From contig JAHDCJ010000002.1 in assembly GCA_020629935.1 (NCBI GenBank), positions 72,601 to 110,303 on the forward strand: DNA of 37,703 bases, read 5' to 3'. Below the pieces are notes generated by a model. It was given only the letters and a program-made list of their open reading frames with translations, was not told the origin of the DNA and ran no database searches. The position numbers and the translations under genes were made by a program. The DNA comes from Saprospiraceae bacterium (lineage in GTDB: Bacteria; Bacteroidota; Bacteroidia; Chitinophagales; Saprospiraceae). Below are positions 7,204 to 15,012 of the stretch, piece by piece (within the stretch, counting starts at the first letter, position 1; each line of letters opens with the position of its first letter).

Positions 7204-9291
7204 TTAATTAGGCTGATTGCCATTTTTCAATTGATTCGCTTTTTGCTTTAATTCTGCGGCTCTTGCTTGATCCGCAGGGTTCCCTGTTTGTGCTCCACGT
7301 TGACCGTAGAAAGCAGCCAAATTATCATAATAAATAAATTCTTTCGGCGCATTTTTTATTACCCCTTCGAGCAATTGGATGCCTTTATCGATTTGACCAC
7401 TAGAAGCATAACAAAGCCCAAGTAAACGATTCGCTTCATTTTTATTTACGTTATTATATTTGACGGCTTCATTTAAATAAGTAATGGCTTTAGGGAAATT
7501 ATTTTTTACTTCACCAAAATATTTTCCTCCATCAAGGTAAGTTTGGCCAATATTTTTATCTGCTTCTTCATATGGATTTTTGAGTTGTTTGGCCTTTTGG
7601 AAGTATTGAATAGATTCATCATATTTTTGCATATAGTTATGCGCATTACCTAAAAGTAGAAATGCATTGGCATAACCTGGATGTATTTTTATGGCTTGAT
7701 TCAGATGAGGAACGGCTGTACTAACGTCATTTTTAAATTGAGCTAAAATAGGTGCCTCTTGTGCTTTTAGTTGAGCAGGATCAGTTATCCCATTTAATTT
7801 TTTTAATGCATTTTGACGATCATTTATTGCTTTAGAAATAATTTCACCACCCGCAGCATTTTGAATTTTTGCGCTTTGTGTAGAAGTATGTGCATCGGTA
7901 GTAAACAAGGTGTAGTTATCTTTCCAAACCTGATTTCTCACCACGGTTTTGAATGAAAACAAACCAATAACCACAGCTAAAATACCAATGGGTAAACCTA
8001 ATTGCTTGATATCTTTTATCGATGCATTGCCTATTATTTTTGTTCCTAATAAATACAATAACCAAACGACAATCAATGAAAATCCTATAGAAGGCATGTA
8101 CATGAAACGTTCAGACATATGTGTTCCAATAGGGAAAATTACATTGGAAACAATAGAGAAAGTAGCAATGAAAAAGATGATTCCATAAGCGACTAAATGT
8201 TTAGATTTTAGTTTAATCAGCGCAAAAGCAATTAATCCTAAATAGAAAAATAAACTTAATAATACGCGCCAATCACTCCAAGGCATTAAATCAATATGTT
8301 TAGGATAATAATCATGCGTAAGGGTTACTGGAGCCACTAGAAGTTGAGCGTATCTTCCCGCAGAATAGGTGACGGTAGATAATTTTTCCGCAGCAGAAAA
8401 AGGCACATACTGACTTCCTTCTAATTTTAAATAGGGGTTGTTCATCAACTCCCTTGGTGAATCTCCAAAGTCTAAACCTAAGACGGCAGTACGAATTAAA
8501 ATAAAAGCAACGGTTGCAATTAGGAAAGGAAAAGTATGGCCTAAGATTTCTTTTGTATTTGCTTTCGTGAAAAAATAGAAAGTAAGCGGAACAACAGCTA
8601 AAAAAGTAATCGCATTTTCCTTAGACATTAAGCCTAAGAAGAAAACAACTCCTGCCCAAATGGCTAGATTGGGTTTTTTTTCTTGATAGGATTTTAAGAT
8701 AAGTAATAAACCACCAAGACTTCCCAAGAGGCACATGATTTCATCCCGACCTTTTATGTTAGCAACGACTTCGGTATGTAATGGATGCGCCATAAAAAGA
8801 AAGGTCGTACCTAAAGTAATAAACATATTTACTACTCGCTGTGTTTGGGTTTTGGCAGGAAAAAGCCGCATTAAAATCAGGTATAGAAGAAAGCCCGTTA
8901 ATCCATAAAGAAGAATATTCCCAAGATGACCAATGCGAGGATTCAACCCAAAAATTTGATATTCCATTGCAAAGGTAACCAATGATAAAGGACGATATCT
9001 TCCCCCTGCAACTAAATCTTTTTCTTCCCCAAAAAAGCCAACAAAAGTATCTTTAGAAAGTATTTTGGGAATGCCTGAAAGCCCTGCTTGCGTAAAATCA
9101 TTTTCAGTAATAACAATAGAATCATCTAAAGTGAAATCATGAAAAAGGGTATTGCCATAGAGTATAAAGGCAAATAAAAAGATGATGGCTGTATGTAGTT
9201 TTTTATTAAAGAAAGAACTGGTACTTACCTCTCTTTTTTTTAATTTCGGACGTGCCGCTTTTTTCGAAGATCCTTTTTTTGCTTTAGTCAC
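7204..9291 (-). CDS. TMTC-like GT-C membrane protein with C-terminal TPR repeats, 695 aa
   Basis: The frame starts with GTG at 9291. An in-frame stop lies upstream and no ATG precedes the first membrane helix. A basic cytoplasmic N-terminus (about residues 1-32) is followed by roughly ten transmembrane segments up to about residue 450. Several motifs match TMTC-type O-mannosyltransferases: D56-D57 in FTLDDSIV, GRYRPLSLVTF (97-107), HPLHTEVVANIKGRDEI (169-185), SKEN (223-226) and SERFMYMPSIGF (393-404). From about residue 520 the protein has at least four TPR units. Family knowledge suggests a polyprenyl-linked sugar donor and a periplasmic protein or glycan acceptor. This is inference, because bacterial members are mostly uncharacterised. 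It could be a protein O-glycosyltransferase for exported proteins. Confidence 0.8.
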   Translation of the reverse strand: MTKAKKGSSKKAARPKLKKREVSTSSFFNKKLHTAIIFLFAFILYGNTLFHDFTLDDSIVITENDFTQAGLSGIPKILSKDTFVGFFGEEKDLVAGGRYRPLSLVTFAMEYQIFGLNPRIGHLGNILLYGLTGFLLYLILMRLFPAKTQTQRVVNMFITLGTTFLFMAHPLHTEVVANIKGRDEIMCLLGSLGGLLLILKSYQEKKPNLAIWAGVVFFLGLMSKENAITFLAVVPLTFYFFTKANTKEILGHTFPFLIATVAFILIRTAVLGLDFGDSPRELMNNPYLKLEGSQYVPFSAAEKLSTVTYSAGRYAQLLVAPVTLTHDYYPKHIDLMPWSDWRVLLSLFFYLGLIAFALIKLKSKHLVAYGIIFFIATFSIVSNVIFPIGTHMSERFMYMPSIGFSLIVVWLLYLLGTKIIGNASIKDIKQLGLPIGILAVVIGLFSFKTVVRNQVWKDNYTLFTTDAHTSTQSAKIQNAAGGEIISKAINDRQNALKKLNGITDPAQLKAQEAPILAQFKNDVSTAVPHLNQAIKIHPGYANAFLLLGNAHNYMQKYDESIQYFQKAKQLKNPYEEADKNIGQTYLDGGKYFGEVKNNFPKAITYLNEAVKYNNVNKNEANRLLGLCYASSGQIDKGIQLLEGVIKNAPKEFIYYDNLAAFYGQRGAQTGNPADQARAAELKQKANQLKNGNQPN

Positions 9292-9469
9292 AATCGTTGC
9301 TTGTAAGATGGAAAAATAAATCCATATCAGTCATTGTTTCATACAAGGTAAAGAAGGGCTATATGGCCAATTTTATCCTATTTTAAAGAAACAATGCTAA
9401 TCGTAGAAAAACACTTAATCCAATAAAAGTAAAACATAGGATTTGGAATATGAAAAATGTCTATAATTA

Positions 9470-10315
9470 TTAATGATTCAAATCGAATTTTAATAGGCTT
9501 TTAACTAAAAGCGTTAATTTGGGTTCCGCAACTTTCGCCACTTTTATGACATCTTCTACTGTAGTAGGTTGGATAGATTCAATGGGGAAACATTGGTTAC
9601 TTACTACAGAAATAACCATTACATCCATATTCATATGTCGAGCTACAAGGACTTCGGGTACTGTAGACATGCCAATTAAATCACCTCCAATACGATGTAC
9701 AAAACGATATTCGGCAGGTGTTTCAAGGTTGGGACCTGCTAAGGCTGTATAAACACCCGTATGCGTTTGAATTTGATGATCTTTAGCAATTTGTTGTGCA
9801 GCAGCTATTAATTGAGGATTATAGGCATGAAGCATATCTGGAAAACGAGGGCCTAGTCGTTCATCGTTAGTACCTCTTAAGGGATTTTCAGGATGTAAAT
9901 TGATATGATCTGTGATGAAAATTAAATCACCAACAGAGTAATTGGGATTAACGCTACCTGCTACGTTAGAAATAAACAGCCGTTGAATTCCTAAGGCCTG
10001 CAAAACGCGAATAGGGAAGGTAACTTCTTTCATTGAATAGCCTTCATAATAATGAAAACGACCAGCCATCGCAATAATTGGAACCGCATCTAATGTTCCA
10101 AAAATCAATTTACTAGCATGACTTTGTACAGTGGAAATAGGGAAGTGGGGTATTTGAGCATAGTCAATTTCATGATGAACTTCTATTTGATTGGCAAGAT
10201 CACCTAAGCCCGTTCCTAAAATAATTCCAGCAGTTGCTTCCCAAGCGGTTTCTGCTCGAATAAAGGCCAATGCTTCTTGAATTTGATCAAATAAAGTATG
10301 CTCCTTTTTTCCCAT
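9470..10315 (-). CDS. Purine nucleoside phosphorylase (trimeric, class II type), 281 aa
   Basis: The enzyme converts purine nucleosides plus phosphate to base plus ribose 1-phosphate in cytosolic salvage. Family motifs are present: GTGLGDL (34-40) for phosphate binding, GRFHYYEGY (85-93), SNVAGSVNP (116-124, the AAGGxN position), GPNLETPAEYR (194-204) with E198 at the catalytic Glu, MSTVPE (216-221) and the purine-binding N240 in VVSNQC. The length fits the family. The start codon lies 3 nt after the lpxK stop, so the two genes are co-transcribed with lpxK first. No terminator hairpin was found downstream. Confidence 0.93.
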   Translation of the reverse strand: MGKKEHTLFDQIQEALAFIRAETAWEATAGIILGTGLGDLANQIEVHHEIDYAQIPHFPISTVQSHASKLIFGTLDAVPIIAMAGRFHYYEGYSMKEVTFPIRVLQALGIQRLFISNVAGSVNPNYSVGDLIFITDHINLHPENPLRGTNDERLGPRFPDMLHAYNPQLIAAAQQIAKDHQIQTHTGVYTALAGPNLETPAEYRFVHRIGGDLIGMSTVPEVLVARHMNMDVMVISVVSNQCFPIESIQPTTVEDVIKVAKVAEPKLTLLVKSLLKFDLNH

Positions 10316-10318
10316 GAG

Positions 10319-11383
10319 TTATGTTTTGAAATTAAGTAAAAAGTCAGAAACGGATTTTTTAAATGTTTCTTCTTGGTCAAAATGAATTTTTACTTCTACA
10401 GGTAATACAAAAACAGGGAGTTGATTTTCGGCTAGAAATTTTCGGTGTAATGCTAATCGAGTAGCATCTTTTTCTGTAGTTAAAATCACCTTAGTTTTAG
10501 ACTCCATATTTTTAAAAGCATTCCCTAGTTTCCCAATATCACCTTTAGAAAAATAATGATGATCTGGGTATTCTAACATGAATACCGTATTGACTTCTTC
10601 ATGTAAATATTGCAATAAATACTCTGTGTTTGCAATAGCGCAAATTAAGAGCACATCCATATCTTTATGCAAAGAAAATCGTTGATTTCTATCAAACAAA
10701 TTATAAATAGGAAAATAGGCATAATAAGAAAAGAAGAGTTGCTGATGAGAAAAGGGACGGATTTCTTGAAGGATGGCAGCCTTATCTTCTTCTTCCATTT
10801 GCGGAGGGCATTTACTGATGACTATAATATCTGCTCGTTTGTAGGCAGAACGCCATTCTCGGAGTCGCCCAGAAGGCAATAAGAAGTCTTTAGTAAACGG
10901 ACGATCGTATTCTGTAAGTAATATATTGAGTCCAGGTTCTACGGCTAAATGTTGAAATGCATCATCCAATAAAATAACTTGAAGATCTGCTTTGGCCATA
11001 ATCATTTGAGGAATGGCTAAAGATCGAATTTCTGCTACCGCTACCGTTACTTCTGGGTATTTTTGCTTAAATTGAAGCGGTTCATCACCTGCAATTTCTG
11101 CATTGTGATTTGGGTTGACAAGAATAAACCCTTTACTTTTTCGATTATATCCTCTACTTAAAGTGCCCACATTTAAGTAATCTTTTAAAAAAGAAATTAG
11201 ATACTCTACATGCGGTGTTTTTCCTGCGCCACCCACTGTTAAATTGCCTACCGAAATAATAGGGATGTCAAATTTTGCGCTTTTGAGCAAACCTGTTCGG
11301 TAAAAGAAATTACGGATTAATATTCCAAAGCCATAAAGCAATGAAATGGGGGACATTAATATTTTATATAAAAAATCTTGCAA
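10319..11383 (-). CDS. lpxK: Tetraacyldisaccharide 4'-kinase LpxK, 354 aa
   Basis: LpxK phosphorylates the 4' position of the lipid A disaccharide at the inner membrane, a late step of lipid A synthesis. An N-terminal amphipathic or membrane helix (SPISLLYGFGILIRNFFY) precedes the LpxK-type Walker A VGNLTVGGAGKTPH (46-59). Downstream segments such as LSRGYNRKSKGF, AGDEP, LLDDAFQH and LLPSGRLREW are family signatures. The frame begins with TTG at 11383. An ATG at 11356 (residue 10) is an alternative, but the longer form fits the usual N-terminal LPxSLLYG layout better. It is the first gene of a two-gene unit with the nucleoside phosphorylase. Confidence 0.93.
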   Translation of the reverse strand: MQDFLYKILMSPISLLYGFGILIRNFFYRTGLLKSAKFDIPIISVGNLTVGGAGKTPHVEYLISFLKDYLNVGTLSRGYNRKSKGFILVNPNHNAEIAGDEPLQFKQKYPEVTVAVAEIRSLAIPQMIMAKADLQVILLDDAFQHLAVEPGLNILLTEYDRPFTKDFLLPSGRLREWRSAYKRADIIVISKCPPQMEEEDKAAILQEIRPFSHQQLFFSYYAYFPIYNLFDRNQRFSLHKDMDVLLICAIANTEYLLQYLHEEVNTVFMLEYPDHHYFSKGDIGKLGNAFKNMESKTKVILTTEKDATRLALHRKFLAENQLPVFVLPVEVKIHFDQEETFKKSVSDFLLNFKT

Positions 11384-11534
11384 TAGGATAAGGGGATTTG
11401 GTTAATAATTGGTCAATAATACAGAGACTTTTTCATTTTTGCTCGAATTGTAGCTGTTTTTGTAAATTTAGAGACAATTTGTATAAAAAAATTAAAAGTT
11501 AGATAAGAACTACCTATTTTAGGACGAAAAAACC

Positions 11535-11542
11535 CAAAGTTA
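11535..11542 (-). promoter_or_regulatory. Candidate -7 element for the lpxK transcription unit
   Basis: The minus strand reads TAACTTTG, an exact TAnnTTTG match, about 150 nt before lpxK. No clear -33 motif was seen, and a match of this size is expected by chance now and then in AT-rich DNA. Confidence 0.2.
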
Positions 11543-11572
11543 TTTTTATTCACCTCTACAAAAAAAAGAAAT

Positions 11573-12421
11573 ATGAAATTACGATTTACTTACCTAAGTT
11601 TTTTAGCCTTATTATTTGCTGTATTATTCTGGGGAAATTCCTCGGGTCGAGCGAATATAGGAAATAACGGAAATACAGGAGCTCCTGGAGAATTAGCTAG
11701 TTGTGCCATGCCTGGATGTCATAGTGGAGGAAGTTTTGGATCAGAGACGGTGATAAAAATGTTTCGAGCGGGAACAACAGAAGAAGTGACTACTTACTGG
11801 CCAGGAGATGTGTATGATATGGAAGTAATCATTAATACATCTACAGCTCCTGCTGGATATGCTTTTCAAATGGTTAGTTTATTTGATGCAGATGATTCTG
11901 ATGTGAATGCATGGTCAAGCCCAGGAACAGGAGTTCAAATTGCCACAGCATCTATGACTGGAAGATCTTATGCAGAACAAACGAGTACAAGTGCAAGTAA
12001 TTCATTTAAAGTACAATGGACTGCTCCTGCCTCTGGTTCTGGGTCGGTTACCTTTTATGCTGCTGGAAATTCAGTAAACGGAAATGGAAACTTCCAAGGT
12101 GATGAAGCAACTAATGGCACATTGACCATTTCTGAAAATTTAGTAGCTACTCAAAATTTGGAAGCTTTAGGTGTGTCTGTACAGCTTTTCCCAAATCCTG
12201 TTACTACAAATGTATCTTTGCGAATTGATGCGCCAGCGTCTGGATTATTTGAAGCTAGTCTAGTGAATATTTTAGGAAGAGAAATTTCAACACAAATGGT
12301 TGATGTGAACCTTGGAGAAACGCGGTTAGATTTTGACGTAGCAAATTTACCTAAAGGAGTATATTTGGTTCGATTATCGAATGAATCAAATCAATCTTCT
12401 TATCCATTTTTGAAATACTAG
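11573..12421 (+). CDS. T9SS type A cargo protein with choice-anchor V-like domain and CX4CH motif, 282 aa
   Basis: An N-terminal signal peptide (about residues 1-27) leads into a Gly/Asn-rich segment, NTGAPGE, and then C44-AMPG-C49-H50. This layout resembles the choice-anchor V type domain of Bacteroidota secreted proteins, where a CxxCH-like site often follows NTGAPG. A beta-rich domain of about 130 residues ends with VTFYAAGNSVNGNG. The last roughly 75 residues (VQLFPNPVTTNVSL ... NLPKGVYLVRL) are a T9SS type A sorting domain, so the protein should cross the outer membrane and be released or surface-attached. The Cys-Cys-His cluster could bind heme or another metal, but the four-residue spacing is not the standard cytochrome c motif. 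It is divergent from lpxK. Confidence 0.8.
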   Translation: MKLRFTYLSFLALLFAVLFWGNSSGRANIGNNGNTGAPGELASCAMPGCHSGGSFGSETVIKMFRAGTTEEVTTYWPGDVYDMEVIINTSTAPAGYAFQMVSLFDADDSDVNAWSSPGTGVQIATASMTGRSYAEQTSTSASNSFKVQWTAPASGSGSVTFYAAGNSVNGNGNFQGDEATNGTLTISENLVATQNLEALGVSVQLFPNPVTTNVSLRIDAPASGLFEASLVNILGREISTQMVDVNLGETRLDFDVANLPKGVYLVRLSNESNQSSYPFLKY

Positions 12422-12450
12422 AGAGAGACGATTTTAAAAAATATAAAAAC

Positions 12451-12479
12451 AAAAAAGGGGGCTATTCGCTCCCTTTTTT
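12451..12479. terminator. Bidirectional terminator overlapping the 3' end of pth
   Basis: Bases 12451-12462 and 12468-12479 form a 12-bp stem with one G-T wobble around the 5-nt loop TATTC. Each strand reads through an A-run, a GC-rich stem and then a T-run. It serves the convergent T9SS cargo gene and pth. On the pth side, the last five codons plus stop (KKGSE*) lie within the hairpin. Confidence 0.85.
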
Positions 12480-13043
12480 GTTTTTTGTATGATGTTTGTT
12501 CATAGTGAATTGTAGGCCGATGCTTCCAAAATCTAGCACAATCTCACTTGCTTTTTTTAGCATATTAGGTAGCTTTTCTTTTTCCTCGTCTTCCCATCTT
12601 CCAAGCACATAATCGGATTGTTGGCCTTTAGCAAAATCTCTTCCGATGCCGATACGTAGGCGTGCGTATTTATTTCCACCAAGGGTTTGGTTGATATCCT
12701 TTAGGCCATTATGTCCTCCATCACTTCCTTTTCCTTTGAGCCGAATGTTTCCTAAGTCTAGATTTAAATCATCTACAATAACCAATAAATTATTTACGAG
12801 GATTTTGTGTTTTTGCATCCAATAATGTACTGCTTTCCCACTGAGATTCATGAAGGTATTGGGTTTTAGTAAGACAAAGGTTCGACCTTTATATTTAAAC
12901 TCCCCGACATACCCATGTCGATCATCTTTCCATTTTACTTCAAATTGCTTACTTAGATGATCAAGCACATCAAAACCAATATTGTGTCGAGTATGATCAT
13001 ACTCAGGACCAGGGTTGCCTAGACCTACAATTAGATATTTCAT
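12462..13043 (-). CDS. pth: Peptidyl-tRNA hydrolase
   Basis: Pth cleaves the ester bond of peptidyl-tRNAs released from stalled ribosomes, recycling tRNA. From the ATG at 13043 the protein begins MKYLIVGLGNPGPEY. This places the catalytic histidine at H20 in TRHN, the same number as in E. coli Pth. The substrate-binding N66 in FMNLSG and D91/D92 in VDDLNLDLG follow. An in-frame ATG at 13100 would add 19 residues that have no counterpart in the core fold, so I favour the shorter start but cannot exclude the longer. The basic C-terminus ends inside the terminator hairpin. The gene lies downstream of rplY and prs in a gene order common to many bacteria. Confidence 0.95.
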   Translation of the reverse strand: MKYLIVGLGNPGPEYDHTRHNIGFDVLDHLSKQFEVKWKDDRHGYVGEFKYKGRTFVLLKPNTFMNLSGKAVHYWMQKHKILVNNLLVIVDDLNLDLGNIRLKGKGSDGGHNGLKDINQTLGGNKYARLRIGIGRDFAKGQQSDYVLGRWEDEEKEKLPNMLKKASEIVLDFGSIGLQFTMNKHHTKNKKGSE

Positions 13044-13121
13044 AGGATCAGGTTCAATAGATTTAAAGAATGGTTGAAAAAAATGCTTGAGCCATTGCAT
13101 AGGTAAAGGTATATAAACAGC

Positions 13122-13153
13122 AAAGAGACGTGTAAAGCTTTACACGTCTCTTT
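13122..13153. repeat. Perfect 32-bp palindrome between rplY and pth
   Basis: Left arm AAAGAGACGTGTAAAG (13122-13137) is followed without spacer by its exact reverse complement (13138-13153). As RNA from the minus strand it gives a very stable hairpin about 20 nt after the rplY stop and 21 nt before the upstream pth ATG. The T-run after it is short on the minus strand. It is therefore either a terminator or attenuator of rplY, or an RNA-processing or protein-binding site. Confidence 0.75.
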
Positions 13154-13174
13154 AATATTTTTCTAAGGAAATTT

Positions 13175-13789
13175 TTATGCCTCTTCTGCTTCTGCAGTTT
13201 CTTCTTCTGCTCCTTGTTCTGCAAGAGCTCCTGCACTTCTAACTGCTCTTGGTACTTCTAACGTAGCGACAGGAGTAACTCCAGTGTTCATGATTTCAAT
13301 CCCTTCGATTTGAGTGATTTCACGTACTCGAGCCGATTGGCCTAAATCGAGATTAGTGATATCTATTTCTACAGAACCTACTAAACATTCAGGTGTAGTT
13401 TTAGCTAAAACTCGACGAAGTTTTTGACTTACAACCCCTCCTTTAGTAGCTCCAATTGCTTTTCCTGTAAGTTTAATTGGAATTTCTACTTTTACGATTT
13501 GGTTGGGTATTAATTCTACGAAGTCAATATGTAAAATCCGATCCGTTACTGGGTGGAATTGGATTTCTTTCATAATGGCCTTAGTTACTTTTCCTCCAAT
13601 ATTAATTTCAGCAATTTTGAAATCAGGAGTATATACTAATCCAGAAAAATCGTTATTTGTTGCGGTGAAAAAGATATTTTCTTTACCTCCATAAATAACA
13701 CAAGGAATCTGACCGTTTTTACGGTTAGCTTTGGTTGCTTTTTTTCCTAAATCTTCACGGATATTTCCGTTAATGGTAATTGTCTGCAT
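13175..13789 (-). CDS. rplY: 50S ribosomal protein L25 / CTC family, 204 aa
   Basis: The protein binds 5S rRNA in the large ribosomal subunit. The first roughly 95 residues are the L25 RNA-binding barrel (ITINGNIREDLGKKATKANRK, then IPCVIYGG and HIDFVEL). The following beta domain is typical of the long TL5/CTC form (IPIKLTGKAIGATKGGVV, LDLGQSARV). The C-terminus is a low-complexity Ala/Glu tail. I start at the ATG at 13789. The frame extends two codons further to a TTG at 13795, which is less likely. The gene sits between prs and pth, a conserved arrangement. Confidence 0.95.
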   Translation of the reverse strand: MQTITINGNIREDLGKKATKANRKNGQIPCVIYGGKENIFFTATNNDFSGLVYTPDFKIAEINIGGKVTKAIMKEIQFHPVTDRILHIDFVELIPNQIVKVEIPIKLTGKAIGATKGGVVSQKLRRVLAKTTPECLVGSVEIDITNLDLGQSARVREITQIEGIEIMNTGVTPVATLEVPRAVRSAGALAEQGAEEETAEAEEA

Positions 13790-13895
13790 TTTCAAAGTTT
13801 TTAATCAAATTTCTGACAAATCAGATAAATGGCCTGCAAAGTTAATGAAAAAATGCAGAATAGACAATGTTTAGATTAAAGAATTATGGAACTTT

Positions 13896-14858
13896 CTACT
13901 TTTGGTTAAATAAGGTCGCTCGATTTTGGTTGACAAACAGCGCAGAAATAGATCGATGTTCGTGGGTGTTTCGTATAGCACGTGCAAAAAGCTTAGCCAC
14001 AGAAAGTACTTTGATTTTGTCTGTATGCCCTGGTTTTACGGGGATGGTATCACAAACTACCAATTCGGTTAGTACCGAGTTTTCAATGTTTTCATAAGCT
14101 TTGCCAGACAATACGGGATGGGTACAAAGTGCACGAACACTCTTCGCCCCTTTATCAAGAATTGCTTGAGCGGCACGACAAAGTGTACCAGCCGTATCAA
14201 TTAAATCATCGATAAGAATAATATTTGCACCTTCTACATCACCAATTACGGTAATCTTTGCTACCTCATTGGCCTTTTTGCGTTGTTTATCACAAATAAC
14301 TAGCTCCTTGCCAAAATACTTCGCATAAGAACGAGCACGCTTCGTGCTTCCTACATCGGGTGCAGCAAAAATGACATCTGTTAAATCTTGTTTTTCAAGA
14401 TAAGGAATGAAGATCGCTTCGCCCATTAAGTGATCTACAGGAATATCAAAAAATCCTTGTATTTGATCGGCATGAAAGTCCATCGTCATTACTCGATTAA
14501 CTCCAGCGGCTTGTAAAATATTGGCTACAAGTTTTGAACCAATAGCAACTCTGGGTTTGTCTTTTCGATCTTGTCTGGCATATCCAAAATAAGGAATTAC
14601 AGCTACGATATATCCAGCGGAAGCTCGTTTGGCTGCGTCAATCATTAACAACAATTCCATTAAATTATCGGAAGGGGAGAAGGTCGATTGAATGAAGAAA
14701 GTATAACAACCTCGAACGGATTCTAAAATATTGGGTTGAAATTCACCATCCGCAAAATGTTGAAGATTAACATCTCCTAATGGTTGACCATAATAGTCTG
14801 CTATTTTTTCAGCTAAATAAGTCGATTTCGTTCCTGCAAATAATTTTACTTCCTGCAT
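13896..14858 (-). CDS. prs: Ribose-phosphate pyrophosphokinase, 320 aa
   Basis: Prs transfers pyrophosphate from ATP to ribose 5-phosphate, giving PRPP for purine, pyrimidine, His, Trp and NAD synthesis. Visible signatures are FADGE (36-40), YARQDRK (93-99), the catalytic-loop H129 in MDFHADQIQGFF and the PRPP-binding LIDDLIDTAGT (215-225). The length is standard for the class I enzyme, and the protein is cytosolic. It is the first gene of the prs-rplY-pth cluster, with a candidate -7 element about 70 nt upstream. Confidence 0.97.
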   Translation of the reverse strand: MQEVKLFAGTKSTYLAEKIADYYGQPLGDVNLQHFADGEFQPNILESVRGCYTFFIQSTFSPSDNLMELLLMIDAAKRASAGYIVAVIPYFGYARQDRKDKPRVAIGSKLVANILQAAGVNRVMTMDFHADQIQGFFDIPVDHLMGEAIFIPYLEKQDLTDVIFAAPDVGSTKRARSYAKYFGKELVICDKQRKKANEVAKITVIGDVEGANIILIDDLIDTAGTLCRAAQAILDKGAKSVRALCTHPVLSGKAYENIENSVLTELVVCDTIPVKPGHTDKIKVLSVAKLFARAIRNTHEHRSISALFVNQNRATLFNQK

Positions 14859-14929
14859 AATGATGATTCGATTAAGGGCGATTTTTTAGTGCATAAAGCA
14901 CCTTGATTTTTTCATTTGATTAATGCCCT

Positions 14930-14937
14930 CAAAAGTA
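14930..14937 (-). promoter_or_regulatory. Candidate -7 element for prs
   Basis: The minus strand reads TACTTTTG, matching TAnnTTTG, about 72 nt before the prs ATG. The -33 TTTG is not evident. Confidence 0.35.
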
Positions 14938-15012
14938 CGAAAGATTATTTACATCGAACTAAATATTAGTCCACATTTTATTGTCTAAATGTGGATAACT
15001 TTTTTGACCGCG

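Noticed and set aside
13867..14097. Open frame antisense to the end of prs
   Set aside because: It lies mostly inside prs, whose protein is unmistakable, and resembles no family.
14881..14910. Small hairpin in the prs leader as a possible riboswitch
   Set aside because: The stem is only 4 bp (GTGC with GCAC) and no known riboswitch architecture is present.
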